A DNA stretch of 64,000 bases from Plasmodiophora brassicae (Eukaryota > Endomyxa: Phytomyxea > Phytomyxea > Plasmodiophorida), in the NCBI GenBank assembly GCA_036867785.1, contig CP145418.1, positions 1,054,001 to 1,118,000 of the forward strand. Reading direction: 5' to 3'. The translations under genes were made by a program, and so were the position numbers. The notes under the pieces were generated by a model that was given only the letters and a program-made list of their open reading frames with translations, was not told the origin of the DNA and did no database searches. Numbering within the stretch: the stretch's first letter is position 1; each line of letters starts with the position of its first letter. This document shows positions 11,934 to 21,523 of this stretch, piece by piece.

Positions 11934-14119
11934 ATGAGCGCCCGGCGGAGGAGTATGGCGGTCGGCGAGATTGCGTCGCCGTTCGGCCAGCAGCGGAAAG
12001 TTCGAACTGGTAGACGCGTCGGAAAGGCGACTGGGACCGTCAAGTCGGCGCCGTCGACGCCGCACGAGAAACCGCCCCTGCCGAGCGGTGCCTTTGCCCC
12101 AGATCTCGAAGTGAGCCGGCAGCCAAAAGAAAGTGGCCATGTGGTGGCTGTGCCGAAGCCGAATCCGAGTCCAATCGTGCCGGCGGAACCAGCGGTGCAA
12201 CAGCAGGATCCCGTCATCCCCACAGCACCGTCCGTGGACGGTAAGGACGAGCTCAGTCGCCTAGCGGCATGCCCTGCGGTGAAGGATGATTCGGCTGCTG
12301 GCTCTCGTGATGATGCTCTCGACATATTCGGTCTGTTGGCGGCCAAATTGGAATCTGGCACTCAGGCGACCCCCACCATGCGTGCCATTTGCGGATCGGT
12401 GCCACAGACGCCCTCGGCGCCCTCACTGAAGCGGAAACGGGTAACCTTCCTTGCGGGAGCAGTCGTCAATCATGACGTTTCCGCTTGGCTAACTGTACCG
12501 CTGCTGTAGGAATCATCGCCGTCGGCAATGACGAAGCCTGTCTTCAAGCGCAGCTTGTACAGGAACGAGGACGGCGATGTCGATCCCTGCCCGAACGTTA
12601 AACCGCGTGTTACGCTGCCGTCACCAGATCGCCTTGTCGAGAAACCGCCTGGACGATCGTGTGGCGTGGAGAAGCGGGCCCCGCTGGCCTGGAAGAGTTC
12701 TCGCGGCGCTGCTCTTGCTGCGGCCGCCAGCATGGCCCAGCCATCCGCACCTGCAACTCCAGCTAGGTCTGCGTCGTCGTTGTCACGACCAGCCATCTCG
12801 CCCGAGTCGTCATCTTGGCGACTTGACGCGAAACGCTTGCTGACACCTGGCCTACACCTACCTGTGCGACTTGAGGAGCTTCTAACGGTTCGTTGCATCG
12901 CCCTTGTTGGTGGGCCAGCATTGCTGAACGCGATGTTACAGGCGTTCAATGCCGTGGAGACGACGGTGAAGTTTCATCAGACTCGCCGGAGGCAGTCGGT
13001 CACGTTCCCGGAATTGGCCACCGGGGTACAATCGATTACCAAGCGCACCTTCACGCGCTCGATTTTGGCCCAAATCGTATACCTGTTCCCCGACGGCTTC
13101 AAGTTACACATTAAATCGTGCAAGGACCCAGATACAGGACGAACTGGTACACCTCCGTCTGCATCTGCGCTGCACGTGGCTGATTCGAACGCTGCTGCTG
13201 CATCAGAACATTTGCTAGCCGTAATGGGCACCGCGCTCCCGGGTTCGGGCGATCGCAATGATTTCGAGAACATGAAGCACCGCAGCTCCAAGTTCGAGTC
13301 ACGATTACGTGATACCACGTACTCCTGGTATTGCAAATGGATGGCGAAGGCACACCCAGGTGAAGCGGTGCCCCCATTGAAAGACCTGGAGTCATGGCGA
13401 CCCGACTTTCCAATTGACTCGTGCCCTCCTGTGGCGAGATGTGTACTACCTGTTCCGACAAACGCAGCGCCAAGCAGCAGCGACCTTGCTCGAGCTGTAG
13501 GCGGCGGCCCTGCTGAACGTGATGCGAATGCTGCAGTCACCCATGCTGCTAACGACGGCGATCACGAAAGCATCAAATCGGAGGACGTTCCTGATCAGCT
13601 CAAAGGCGCGCCGTTAGGCCTGATTCAGAAAATCCGCATGAAAGAAGCCGCTGCGAAACAACGTCAGGCAGAAGTCGGTACCGAGAAACAGATTGCAAGC
13701 GCAAGGTACATAGGCCAATTGGAATGCCCCGTTGAGTCGTAGCGGTTATTAACGTTGTCTTTCAGTGATATAAGCGCTCTTCCTGCGCTGGCCATGCTCA
13801 TCTATGGGATGTTCTCCACCATCGGCCGTCGTTCAATGGCATACAGGGAGGTTGTGGAGAAGCTCCACTTCAAGCTTCAGTATCAGTTTGTTTCAGAAGG
13901 TCCGTCGCGGTTGCGTCACCTGTTTGGCGACGCTGGCTGATTTTCAACTGTCCAGCTTCCCTTGAAGCCCGTCTAAGGCTCCTGCTCGAGCATGCGCCCG
14001 AGTTCTGTCAGCGGGTACAAGACGGACGCGCTGACGCCTTTGTTGTCGATATGACACGAGATATCTGCAAAGTCAGAGATCAGCTTCGTCTTTTAAAGAC
14101 CGGCGTCCCTGATGTCTAA
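11934..14119 (+). CDS. CDT1: DNA replication licensing factor Cdt1
   Basis: Exons 11934-12440, 12510-13705, 13766-13899 and 13956-14119; introns of 69, 60 and 56 nt with branch-like GCTAAC, ATTAAC and TCAAC. The 666-residue product has a long disordered Pro/Ser-rich N-terminus, a Cdt1 central winged-helix (geminin-binding type) with SVTFPELATGVQSITKRTFT and AQIVYLFPDGFKL, and a C-terminal MCM-binding winged-helix region: GLIQKIRMKEAAAKQRQ, then LPALAMLIYGMF, then ARLRLLLEHAPEF. Cdt1 loads the MCM2-7 helicase at origins with ORC and Cdc6. I see no clear PIP-box degron at the N-terminus. The order of both winged-helix parts and the spliced phases make the call firm; the exact start codon is less certain. 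Confidence 0.82.
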
Positions 14120-14294
14120 TTAATCAAGCATGGAATGCCTGACATGCAGTCGCACACTTTTCTCGTTCGTCGGTTTGTTCAGCATTCGCACGCGACAATC
14201 CCAGTCGCACTTCGCGAACAGTCACGAAGTAGAGGTGCGGTGGATCGTACAATATGAGAGTACGGCGGCTGCTCCCAATTGTCTAGGCGCCCCC

Positions 14295-14322
14295 GGCCAG
14301 GATCCGGTAACGGTTCCTGGCC
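14295..14322. repeat. Inverted repeat between convergent genes
   Basis: Arms GGCCAGGATCC and GGTTCCTGGCC pair over 11 bp with one mismatch around a 6-nt loop. It sits between the 3' ends of Cdt1 and aldehyde dehydrogenase, so an RNA 3'-end hairpin is possible, though unproven. Confidence 0.4.
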
Positions 14323-14354
14323 GCTCTTGTCCATGTGACAATGCGAAAGAATTT

Positions 14355-16140
14355 TTATTTCGCCCGGCGTAAATTATACGATTTGGTTCTTGTGAACGAG
14401 TTGAAAGCGAGATGGCTAAGCGATACGCCCTTGCCGCTGGCCTTCCTGCCAGACCATGGCAATTCGGGATCGAGGTAATCACACCTGTTCTGGAATACTA
14501 CATAGCTCGCTGGTAACTACCTAGACGGGTACGAACATAGCGGAACGAGGGAACCACAGACCTGTGCCAACGTCCAGTTTAGGAGCCTGAATGCATACAC
14601 ACCGTCATTAGCACACATAAGCAGCAGCGTGAGTTCCCTTCAGTTCTACCAGTTCGTTCGCGCGAGCGTTATCGGTTGTCCAGATTGAGGCAGTAAGACC
14701 GTACGGGCTGTCGTTCATGAAGTCGACGGCCTGTTCATCAGATGCGACACTCATAACGCCAACAACTGCATTAAGTAAGTGAGCGTGTTCAAGCAGTTCG
14801 TGACTGGTTCTATACAGCAGCTTACCAGGCCCGAAAGATTCTTCGACCATTAGCGACATCTCGTGAGTGCAATCGACCGCAAGCGTTGGCTGAAAGAATC
14901 GCCCCTGATTACAAGCGCGTTAGTCATCGTGCATAAGTGATCTCGGGGCAGATGACCTTGCCCGACGCATCGGTACATGGTTGGCCGCCTATGACGATCT
15001 GCGCCCCCAGCGACCTCGCTTGCTCGACTTGATCGCGTAGAAAGTCAGGTTGCCGCTTCTGTGCCACGGGTCCCATTGTCGTGAGAGAGTTCAGAGGATC
15101 TCCGAGGACATATTCCTCGGTAAGCGCCTTGGCGCGATCAATGAACTCCGAGTACACAGACTCGTGGACGTACACACGTTCGACACCGCAGCACGATTGC
15201 CCGGCATTATAGAATGCACCGTCAACCACGCCAGCCACCGCCTGCTCCAAATCGGCGTCCTCGCAGACGTAGGCGGCGTCCTTGCCGCCAAGCTCCAGGC
15301 CGACGTCAATGAACCGCTTCGCAACGGTTCCATACACCGCTCTTCCGCCTTCAACGGACCCGGTGAAGTTAACGAACGAGATTGCTGGGTGGGAAATCGC
15401 TTGCGCGACGCGGTCGTGAGACGCATGGAACCTGAACGTGAGGAACTGAGTACGCGAAACATTCTGCAGCATGCATGGCAGGCAACTACGCTTGAACAAG
15501 GCCACTGGGTGCACCAGCAGCGTCGAAGCATTCCGCGAAGGCATCGGCACACAGTGGTGTCCGATCAGACATCTTGACAAGGACGGAATTCCCTGCAGCA
15601 ATTGCTGGCACAAGGCTGTTGATCGCACACAGCATTGGATCTGAACACGTCAGCCGAGGCAGTACATCGAGCCGGGGCGGACATACAGTTCCAAGGGCAA
15701 AGCAAGAGCACGGGGCCAATCGGCTCGCGCGCGATCTTCCGTTGAATACCATCGCGATCGTCCAAGTGATAGTCAGCCAACGCATCTTCAGCAAAGGCCA
15801 TCATGGTTTTGGCCCTCGCCACGGTCGTCTTCATTTCGCCTTGCGCTTGCGAGAGCGGTTTACCCATCTGCATGCTGACCTGGCGGGCGAACGCGTCCGA
15901 TCTCGCCTCGAACGACTCGACAAATCTGGACAGCAATTGCAGGCGATCGGACACACGCGTCGTCGCCCAGGCGTCATGCGCGCTGGTCGCATCGTCGATC
16001 TGCGCCAGCATACGCGGCTCATCGACCTCGTCCACTTCGGCCACAGTCTCCCCCGTATACGGGTTGTCCACCGTCACCATCGAGCCCGCCCATCGTACCC
16101 GCCTGGGCACGCGCACCGCAACCCGCTTCGTCAGCATCAT
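14355..16140 (-). CDS. NAD(P)-dependent aldehyde dehydrogenase
   Basis: Seven exons (15687-16140, 15490-15640, 14957-15431, 14826-14904, 14650-14765, 14562-14586, 14355-14497) give 480 residues, the usual family length. Motifs in order: DNPYTGETVAEV; PWNYP with the catalytic-pocket Asn, created by splicing; FTGSVEGG of the nucleotide site; LELGGKD with the general-base Glu; GQSCCGVERVYV with the nucleophilic Cys; GKGRFFQPT and ESFGPVVGV, both created by splicing; and CDYLDPELPWSG near the end. It oxidises aldehydes to acids. The residues before DNPYTG are Arg-rich and free of acids, suggesting a mitochondrial presequence. Introns are 46-64 nt, one exon is only 25 nt. An upstream in-frame ATG at 16233 is possible but starts an acidic, unlike stretch. 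Confidence 0.9.
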
Positions 16141-16349
16141 GTCGACAGCGCCGAGACAGCAACGACGTGGCTTCGATTTTTGCCAACCGCTGTCGACTCG
16201 GTCTTCTGCCGTCCCCGTCTCGTCGATGTTCACCGTCGGCAGACTAACTTCAGCCCGACTCGCTTAGAACACGATCAATTCCCCCCAGTCGTTTACTGCT
16301 TATTAGACTGGATTCCTCTCAAACGCGAAGGACCGAGAACGCCAATGAG

Positions 16350-17175
16350 ATGCGCCGCCCCGGGCCGCGTTTCGGGAGCCCGCGCCGTTGTGCGAGTGGG
16401 TCGGCCAGTGCGCGCTTTCGGTGGTCCCACACATTCGCGATGTTCCTCGCGTTCGTGCATCGATGCTCGCGGTCGCAACTGTGGACGACCGGGCTGGTCC
16501 TGTTTCAAGTCCTTGTCCACGTCGTGATCATGCGCCTAGTGTCGGCGATTGTCGAGCGCGAAGCCCGGACGGTGACGCGGACGATCGACTTTTGGATTCC
16601 GGATGGAAGGTGACGATATGGCAATACGGAGCTGGGGGGCAATACGTACCGTGACCTGATGCGTCACTGACAGCTTCGGGTACGCGCCTGAGGACCTGCA
16701 TCATCTCTACAAGCAGTATGGCCCTGTCGCCCGGCTCAACTACGTCTGGGTGGAACTGTTCGATTACTTCCCGTATATCGTAACGTGTTAGGATCATTCC
16801 TGCGCCGTCCTGCCGCGCCATCTCCCCAGCTGACCGTCGTGTCGTTTCGCAGATGTGCTGCTAGGTGCCTGTCTCGTCGACCTGGCTTTGACCAAGTCGG
16901 GGTTACGGGCACGATTCGGCAAGCTAGTCGTTGTGCCAGTTCTGATGGGGACAATGGACGCCATTGAAAACGCTTGCAACATCTACACCGACGTCACATA
17001 CGTCGAGGGCGGCATGAGCCAGGCCTGGATCGCAGTTGCCCAGGTTGGCGCCGTTGTAACTCGCGCTAAGTACGTCCTGCTGGCCGTGACCATGATCGTT
17101 ATTGTGCTCGCGGGAATCTTGGCGTTCGCGAAAACAGCCATCCGCCCATCTGCGAAGGCCACGAAACACCAATGA
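16350..17175 (+). CDS. Small multi-pass membrane protein, frame unresolved at one junction
   Basis: Exon 1 (16350-16609) and exon 2 (16674-16779) splice cleanly across a 64-nt intron and give GLVLFQVLVHVVIMRLVSAI, then FGYAPEDLHHLYKQYGPVAR and VELFDYFPYI. A third exon (about 16853-17175) encodes VLLGACLVDLALTKSG, GTMDAIENACNIYTDVTYV and a last helix VLLAVTMIVIVLAGILAFA. That makes about four hydrophobic segments in some 230 residues. The acceptor before VLLGAC needs phase 1, but every GT donor after FPYI leaves phase 0 or 2, so a one-base error, a real frameshift or an unseen tiny exon must lie between. Family not recognised. Confidence 0.5.
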
Positions 17176-17411
17176 ATTTCATGCGCCTCCGTCTGATCGC
17201 ATTCAGAGGGATGGTCTAAACAGACCGTCCAGCGGCGATCGGTACGAATGCAGTGTTTGTCGTCTCCATTCCTCGCGGTCTGACGGGCCAACAAGTCGTG
17301 TCCCGTGTTTATCACGGAAAGTAACGGTTCAGAATCCATTGGAATGTAGTGATGACGGAAACCGACGAATGGCGCGCATTGACGGCTACAGTGACGGTTA
17401 CAAACAGTCCG
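17176..17411. other. Short convergent intergenic spacer
   Basis: No gene seen; lies between the 3' ends of the membrane protein gene and BCD1. Confidence 0.4.
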
Positions 17412-18206
17412 TTATGTGGAGATATCGTTAGTTGTAGGAGCGGATGCGTTACGGTCAGCAAGTCGAAACGTTCCAGAGTCACGTTCCTCAATGATGTGGA
17501 TGATGGGATACTCCACGACGACAGACTGGACGAGCGCCTGTCGAAGCGTCATCGACGGTGACAACCTCCGGAACGGGGCCGTTCCAACAGCGGGCGCCAG
17601 CAGAAACGCACGCGTCGTCCCTTCACTCAACTTTGAAAGACGATGTCTGGTGACGGCATCGCGATTGATGACTCTGTCGACGATATCGACGATCGGCGTA
17701 TCCTCGTCGATGCGGTGCAGGGTGATCGATTCGGCGTCGGCGGTGCCGAACACCAGTCCGAGTGACCAGAAGATCTTGGACGCCGCCGTGTCGAAGATGG
17801 AGCGGTTCAGACGACGACGCGTCATACCCGGCGGCATCAGGCGCAGGTCGATCTGACGCGGCGACGACTTGCACGCGCTAGCGAGCTTGTTCAAGAACAC
17901 GGGCTGTTTCCTCCTCGACGATACGGTCCTCAATTCGCGATCGGAACGACCGCGGATAACAGACACCTCCTCGAGGAACGCGAAATCGTCAACCAGCTGC
18001 CGATCGGAGAAGTCGCGGACCGCCACGAACCCCGTCCGGCTGCGCACGCCATCGCACAGCGCGTCCAGCTTGTGTCGTTTCACGCATGCCACACTGCACG
18101 TGCGCTGCTGGCACTTCGGGCACCGGTACCGCGCCACGCCCGCGCTGCAGACGGCGCACGCCAACGTGGTCGTCGCGCCCACCATGGCCCACGCAGTGTG
18201 CCGCAA
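17412..18206 (-). CDS. BCD1: Box C/D snoRNP assembly factor BCD1 (ZNHIT6), zinc-HIT protein
   Basis: 264 residues, intronless. A zinc-HIT finger lies at residues 15-53: CAVCSAGVARYRCPKCQQ, then TCSVACVKRHKLDALC, with the Cys/His spacing of the family. It is followed by the BCD1-specific stretch RSRTGFVAVRDFSDRQLVDD and FLEEVSVIRGRSDREL, and a C-terminal domain with LRLMPPGMTRRRLNRSIFD. Bcd1 acts in the nucleus with R2TP and the snoRNP proteins to build box C/D particles that methylate rRNA. The length is shorter than human ZNHIT6 because the N-terminal extension is absent. The order finger, linker, LPxGM motif makes the call secure. It does not carry the paired CGGACTCCG signal seen upstream of the other ribosome-related genes here. 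Confidence 0.87.
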   Translation of the reverse strand: MRHTAWAMVGATTTLACAVCSAGVARYRCPKCQQRTCSVACVKRHKLDALCDGVRSRTGFVAVRDFSDRQLVDDFAFLEEVSVIRGRSDRELRTVSSRRKQPVFLNKLASACKSSPRQIDLRLMPPGMTRRRLNRSIFDTAASKIFWSLGLVFGTADAESITLHRIDEDTPIVDIVDRVINRDAVTRHRLSKLSEGTTRAFLLAPAVGTAPFRRLSPSMTLRQALVQSVVVEYPIIHIIEERDSGTFRLADRNASAPTTNDIST

Positions 18207-18408
18207 TCAAAACTCCGCGATGCCGTCTGCAGCTCTCCGACGGTGACGTGACGACTGGGGGCCGTTCGCAATGGCGTGCCGCCACTCGCGTCATTCTTAG
18301 GTAGCGAATACAACATGGCATTTATGCGGTTCCGTGGACCCATCCGATGCACCCATGTCGTTGACGAACGCCGAAACACGTGTATTTCGTCGAGATCGCG
18401 AGCCGCCG

Positions 18409-19053
18409 TTACGCGTGCGGCGGGACGAGCGTGTACTGCGCCTGCGGGTCGGCGAACTTGTACCGGGCGTGGTGGGCGCGCATGAGCGCCAACACAGCAA
18501 CCAGGCCGACGACGAGGATTGAGGCGCCGGACACGACGAGAAGAATGAGGAGCTTTGAATTGTGCGGTGGCGGGCCGATCGGCGACTTCCTGACGGACAT
18601 GCCCATCTGCTCGTCGTCTGCGTCTGTGCCCTGGGATGGCGGGGTAAACGTGACCGGGACGTCGACGGGATCTGTGGACGTGTCTGGGCCTTCAACGGGA
18701 ACGTGGCGAATGCGTTGAACGGGAATATCGACCGGCCCTTCAGGGCGATCCGGCCCGTCGACGGGAACCTTGCGATGGAACGTGCTGGACAGGAGCGGGC
18801 GAGATGTGAATTTCGCCCCGAATCGACGTGCAATGATCACACGGATTCGTGACCATCGACGAACAACGTGCCCGTCCTCGTCTTTCGTGATCGTCGACGG
18901 CCTCGTGAAGCTGAACGATCGGATCAACCAGTGCGGTTTCGGGGCGCTTGTCCCCGTGCCTCTCATGTCGTCATAGTGGCCCCGTGGTGCCTCCCGACAG
19001 GCAGCGCAGCACACCAGCAGGACGACGGCGACGGCAGCCACGATGCGATGCAT
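18409..19053 (-). CDS. Type I single-pass membrane protein, unknown
   Basis: 214 residues from the ATG at 19053. A signal peptide opens the protein (MHRIVAAVAVVLLVCCAAC), then a polar ectodomain with a central Pro/Val/Asp-rich stretch of short repeats (PVDGPDRPEGPVDIPVQ and VPVEGPDTSTDPVDVPV), then one transmembrane helix (LLILLVVSGASILVVGLVAV) and a short basic tail ending in a Tyr-containing sequence. The repeats give an extended stalk. The open frame continues upstream of this ATG, but that part lacks a coding look and would bury the signal peptide. A TATTTATA-like element lies about 115 bp upstream. No family recognised. Confidence 0.55.
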   Translation of the reverse strand: MHRIVAAVAVVLLVCCAACREAPRGHYDDMRGTGTSAPKPHWLIRSFSFTRPSTITKDEDGHVVRRWSRIRVIIARRFGAKFTSRPLLSSTFHRKVPVDGPDRPEGPVDIPVQRIRHVPVEGPDTSTDPVDVPVTFTPPSQGTDADDEQMGMSVRKSPIGPPPHNSKLLILLVVSGASILVVGLVAVLALMRAHHARYKFADPQAQYTLVPPHA

Positions 19054-19187
19054 GTCTCGCAGGAATGAACAAATAGAGCGGGCCGATGAACCTCCGAGCA
19101 GAGCGCTCCGGCCACGAGCTCTCGCCGGTTCCGTTCCTGCCACGACAACTATATGGCTGAACGTGTATAAATAGCAGGGAGTTGACG

Positions 19188-20196
19188 TCAAAGGCCTCTC
19201 TCGGCGAGGACGCCGGCGACCCCGTCGCGATAGAACGGTATCGCTTTGAACGTCGACATGGACCCAGGCAGGACCCAGTTCACCTATTACGAGCGTCAGA
19301 AGGCGCACTAATCCCTCCCCACATATGCCCAGGCGTCCGACGCACCTGCTCGTAATGGTCGGCGGCGATCGTGCCAAGGTATTCGCCCCAATTGGCGCTG
19401 GTGACCGATACGAGCCCGTCGTTGCGGCCCTCGCGGCCCTCGATGTACGAATGTGGCAACCGCAACAGGTAGGGCATCTGGTCGACGGGCTTGCTGGCGC
19501 CGTACGAGAAGTACTTCACGTCCGGGTGGTCGGGCGTCGTCTGGTTGAACTTGACCAGCGACGACGTTTTCAGGTCGCGGAACGAGTTCGTCTCAACGCC
19601 GACCAGCTGGAACAGCGCTTCCAGTTTCATCCATTCGCCGATGGTCTCCATGCCCCAATCCGCTAAGGTCGTCCCCCGATGCTAACGTTGCCCGAATCAG
19701 CGACCGATACAGGAGCAGGCACGACGACCCGAACCGGTGTGGCGATGGTCGTCAGCGACGCGACGCAACGGTGACCTTCCAGATGGGTAATCAGCCATCG
19801 GGCATCGAGGCCGCCGAGGCTATGCGCCACCAGGTTCAGCTTGGCGTCCGGCTTCAGCCGTTTCGTTGCGAACAGCTCGCGAATATACAGCAGCAGCGCC
19901 GCCGCGCGCCGCTCGATCCCGGCAAACGTCGGGATCTTCGGCTCGAACACTGAACGGGCGGCATGACCCAACGATTAACATGGCATCATCGTCCCTGACG
20001 ACCGACCTTCGCACCCCATCTCGGTGAGCGCCTCGCCGACCTTCAGGAAGTACGGTATGTGCAGGTACCGGCCGACGTCCATGAGCCCATGGCACAGGAC
20101 GATCGGGTGCCTCGGGCAGCAGGACGAACACGGGGTCGGCGCCCCGGCGGCGGCACTGCTGGCCAGCCGTCGTGCCAGACCCGCCGCAGCGCGCAT
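19188..20196 (-). CDS. Alpha/beta-hydrolase lipase (LipA/esterase type)
   Basis: Four exons (20007-20196, 19735-19949, 19346-19681, 19188-19283) encode 278 residues; introns 57, 53 and 62 nt. HPIVLCHGLM holds the oxyanion-hole HG, LVAHSLGGLDARWL the nucleophile Ser in AHSLGG, ATPHRGTTLADWG is rebuilt only by splicing, NDGLVSV carries the likely catalytic Asp and ADHYEQVNW the catalytic His. This is the arrangement of bacterial family I lipases such as Pseudomonas LipA. The last exon (VNWVLPGSMSTFKAIPFY) completes the fold. The N-terminus, MRAAAGLARRLASSAAAGA, looks like a targeting sequence, though an upstream start or exon cannot be excluded. Confidence 0.85.
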
Positions 20197-20269
20197 TCCA
20201 CGCTGCCTACGGTAGTCAGGCCCAACGATAAAAATGTGGCAGCCCAGTGGACAACACTGCAGCAGCACT

Positions 20270-20345
20270 GCAGCAGGGCGGCAGTCGGCACTGCGCCGTG
20301 GAACTGCACTCTGCAGCAGTCGGCACTCCGCCGTGGAACTGCAGC
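20270..20345. repeat. Tandem 27-bp promoter repeat
   Basis: Two near-identical units (CAGTCGGCACTG/CCGCCGTGG followed by AACTGCA) lie between the divergent lipase and 5-phosphatase genes. A related 20-bp sequence (17 of 20 matching) lies in the divergent promoter near 57016 and again in its duplicate near 60827. Confidence 0.6.
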
Positions 20346-20350
20346 ACCGC

Positions 20351-20377
20351 GACGGTTCGGTCGACGAACGAACCGTC
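20351..20377. repeat. Inverted repeat in the divergent promoter
   Basis: Perfect 9-bp arms GACGGTTCG and CGAACCGTC around a 9-nt loop, about 135 bp upstream of the 5-phosphatase start. Possible binding site of a dimeric factor; no further support. Confidence 0.45.
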
Positions 20378-20479
20378 GTGGTTCCGTCGGGTCCAGTCCC
20401 GGGGACCGGACTGGTTTTACCAGTGGGCCATGCAAGAATGACGATTCCGGGCAGCCGATCGCCCGTTTAAACGGCGGTT

Positions 20480-20487
20480 TATATATA
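20480..20487 (+). promoter_or_regulatory. TATA box of the 5-phosphatase gene
   Basis: TATATATA in otherwise GC-rich DNA, 26-33 bp upstream of the ATG at 20513. The spacing implies a very short 5' leader. Confidence 0.6.
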
Positions 20488-20512
20488 CGGGTACGACGAT
20501 CGCGGTGCGGGC

Positions 20513-21502
20513 ATGACGGTGGACGTCGAGACGGTTGTCCCTGCAGATGCGGGCGCGTCGACGTCGGGTGTCCTGGAGGTGTTCGTGGGAACCTGGAACC
20601 TGCACGCCCAGACGCCCGGCGACGACCTGTCGACCTTCATCCCGGTTGGCAGGTACGATGTGTACGCGATCGGGACCGAAGAGTGCGGGCAGTCCATGCA
20701 GGTCGCCATGGTCTACGACGACAAGTCGAAATGGGAGCGGCAACTATCGGAGCACTTGGGCCCGGATATGGCCCTGCTGCAGAGCGCCACGCTGAACGCC
20801 ATCCACCTGGTCGTCTTCGTTCGGAAACGCCTGCTCGCCGTCGTCACCGACTTGTCGTCCGCGAGTGTGGCGACGGGCATCGGGAACGTCATCGGCAACA
20901 AGGGCGGGGTCGGCATCGCCGCACGGTTCGGCGCGACAACGATCGCCTTCGTCAACTGCCATTTCCATGCGCACGACAGCGCCGTGGAGCAACGCAACAG
21001 CGACTACCACGCCATCAACGAGCAGTTGGCCCTGGCCGGCCGGAACGGCCGCCTGACCTCCGACGCGTTCGACGTCGTGTTCTGGTTCGGCGACCTGAAC
21101 TACCGGATCGAGGGCGGCCGCCGCATGATCGACTCGCTGCTTCGTCATGGCATGCTGGAGGTGATGATGGCCAACGAGCAACTCGCCAGGGAGATGCGCA
21201 AAGGCGCCGTCTTCGCCGGGTTCCTCGAAGGACCCATTGATTTCCTCCCGTCGTACAAGTTCGACAAGAACAGCGACGTCTACGACAGCTCGCCGAAGCA
21301 ACGTGTCCCATCGTGGACCGACCGGATCCTGTGGAGGAGCAACCGACACGTGACGCAGGTCAAGTACGGCAGCGTCGCCAACCTGAGGACCTCCGATCAT
21401 CGCCCCGTCTACGCCACGTTTCGCGTGCAGTGTGACGCCCCCGACCCGGCATTGTCGCCCAGCGCTGCCGACAAAGCACGACCATACTGCCTAGTGCAAT
21501 AG
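20513..21502 (+). CDS. Inositol polyphosphate 5-phosphatase, INPP5A-like, with CaaX box
   Basis: 329 residues, intronless. The catalytic fold shows FVGTWNLHAQTPGDDLSTF near residue 25, NKGGVGIAARFGATTIAFVNCHFHAH near 130 in two adjacent blocks, and the two signature motifs WFGDLNYRI and QRVPSWTDRILW, ending with TSDHRPVYATF. The enzyme removes the 5-phosphate from soluble inositol phosphates or phosphoinositides. The last four residues are CLVQ, a CaaX prenylation box almost identical to the CVVQ end of mammalian INPP5A (from memory), so the protein is probably farnesylated and membrane-bound. A short Ala/Ser-rich segment links fold and tail. Confidence 0.92.
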   Translation: MTVDVETVVPADAGASTSGVLEVFVGTWNLHAQTPGDDLSTFIPVGRYDVYAIGTEECGQSMQVAMVYDDKSKWERQLSEHLGPDMALLQSATLNAIHLVVFVRKRLLAVVTDLSSASVATGIGNVIGNKGGVGIAARFGATTIAFVNCHFHAHDSAVEQRNSDYHAINEQLALAGRNGRLTSDAFDVVFWFGDLNYRIEGGRRMIDSLLRHGMLEVMMANEQLAREMRKGAVFAGFLEGPIDFLPSYKFDKNSDVYDSSPKQRVPSWTDRILWRSNRHVTQVKYGSVANLRTSDHRPVYATFRVQCDAPDPALSPSAADKARPYCLVQ

Positions 21503-21523
21503 CCTGTGGATAATATATAACGG

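Noticed and set aside
13706-13955. Independent small gene downstream of Cdt1
   Set aside because: The frames at 13766-13899 and 13956-14119 splice in phase to Cdt1 and complete its C-terminal winged-helix domain.
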